DNA of 12,050 nt. Origin: Thermoplasmata archaeon (lineage in GTDB: Archaea > Thermoplasmatota > Thermoplasmata > WALJ01). Shown piece after piece: positions 12,042-12,050 of the stretch (position 1 is its first letter; each line of letters opens with the position of its first letter). Where the stretch lies: assembly GCA_015522885.1 (NCBI GenBank), contig WALJ01000153.1:1-12050 (forward strand), written 5' to 3'. The notes beneath the pieces were generated by a model. The model ran no database searches and was not told the origin of the DNA. It worked only from the letters and a program-made list of their open reading frames with translations. A program made the translations under genes and the position numbers.

Positions 12042-12050
12042 GATGATATG

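Overview
The window looks like chromosomal DNA from an archaeon, most plausibly a member of the Thermoplasmatota; the phylum is an inference, the domain is better supported. The archaeal signs are an archaeal-type HMG-CoA synthase / SCPx-like thiolase / DUF35 gene set, a transketolase split into two genes, a short transaldolase, a short S-adenosylhomocysteine hydrolase, and TATA-type promoters placed about 26 nt upstream of start codons, which implies leaderless mRNAs. Genes inside operons instead have strong GGAGGT-type Shine-Dalgarno (SD) sites.

Layout. The left 2 kb is on the plus strand and AT-richer (sampled 60-base lines run about 33-40% G+C, against roughly 50-65% in the middle of the window). 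It holds a RelE/ParE-type toxin (8-274) whose antitoxin is not visible, an intergenic stretch with a 9-bp inverted repeat and a promoter overlapped by a 14-bp perfect palindrome, and a membrane-anchored processive-type family 2 glycosyltransferase (410-2041). Everything from 2042 to the right edge is on the minus strand, so its transcription runs right to left.

In transcription order the minus strand reads as three units. (1) A Cache-HAMP membrane receptor (10498-12009) overlaps by ATGA a 73-residue soluble protein (10280-10501). The receptor ends after HAMP and has no output domain. (2) A mevalonate-entry operon: XRE regulator (9531-10217), HMG-CoA synthase (8476-9528), thiolase (7307-8479), an undescribed 19-codon mini-ORF (7251-7310), DUF35 zinc-ribbon/OB protein (6853-7251) and a nitrilase-superfamily hydrolase (6030-6848). 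Genes overlap or lie 2-4 nt apart. (3) A pentose-phosphate/methyl-cycle operon: basic coiled-coil protein (5749-5982), transketolase N half (4875-5738), transketolase C half (3937-4875), transaldolase (3282-3926) and S-adenosylhomocysteine hydrolase (2042-3277). Its last stop codon directly abuts the stop codon of the converging glycosyltransferase gene.

How they work together. Unit 2 should make HMG-CoA for isoprenoid lipids. In other archaea thiolase, HMG-CoA synthase and DUF35 form one channelling complex. Here the HMG-CoA synthase keeps its Glu/Cys/His catalytic set, but the thiolase has lost its nucleophilic cysteine (Gly88) and other active-site residues. That is the most surprising observation in the window. 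Unit 3 interconverts sugar phosphates to supply ribose 5-phosphate and erythrose 4-phosphate, and also recycles S-adenosylhomocysteine. No tRNA, rRNA, CRISPR array or insertion sequence was seen. Bases 275-409 are the only sizeable non-coding gap.
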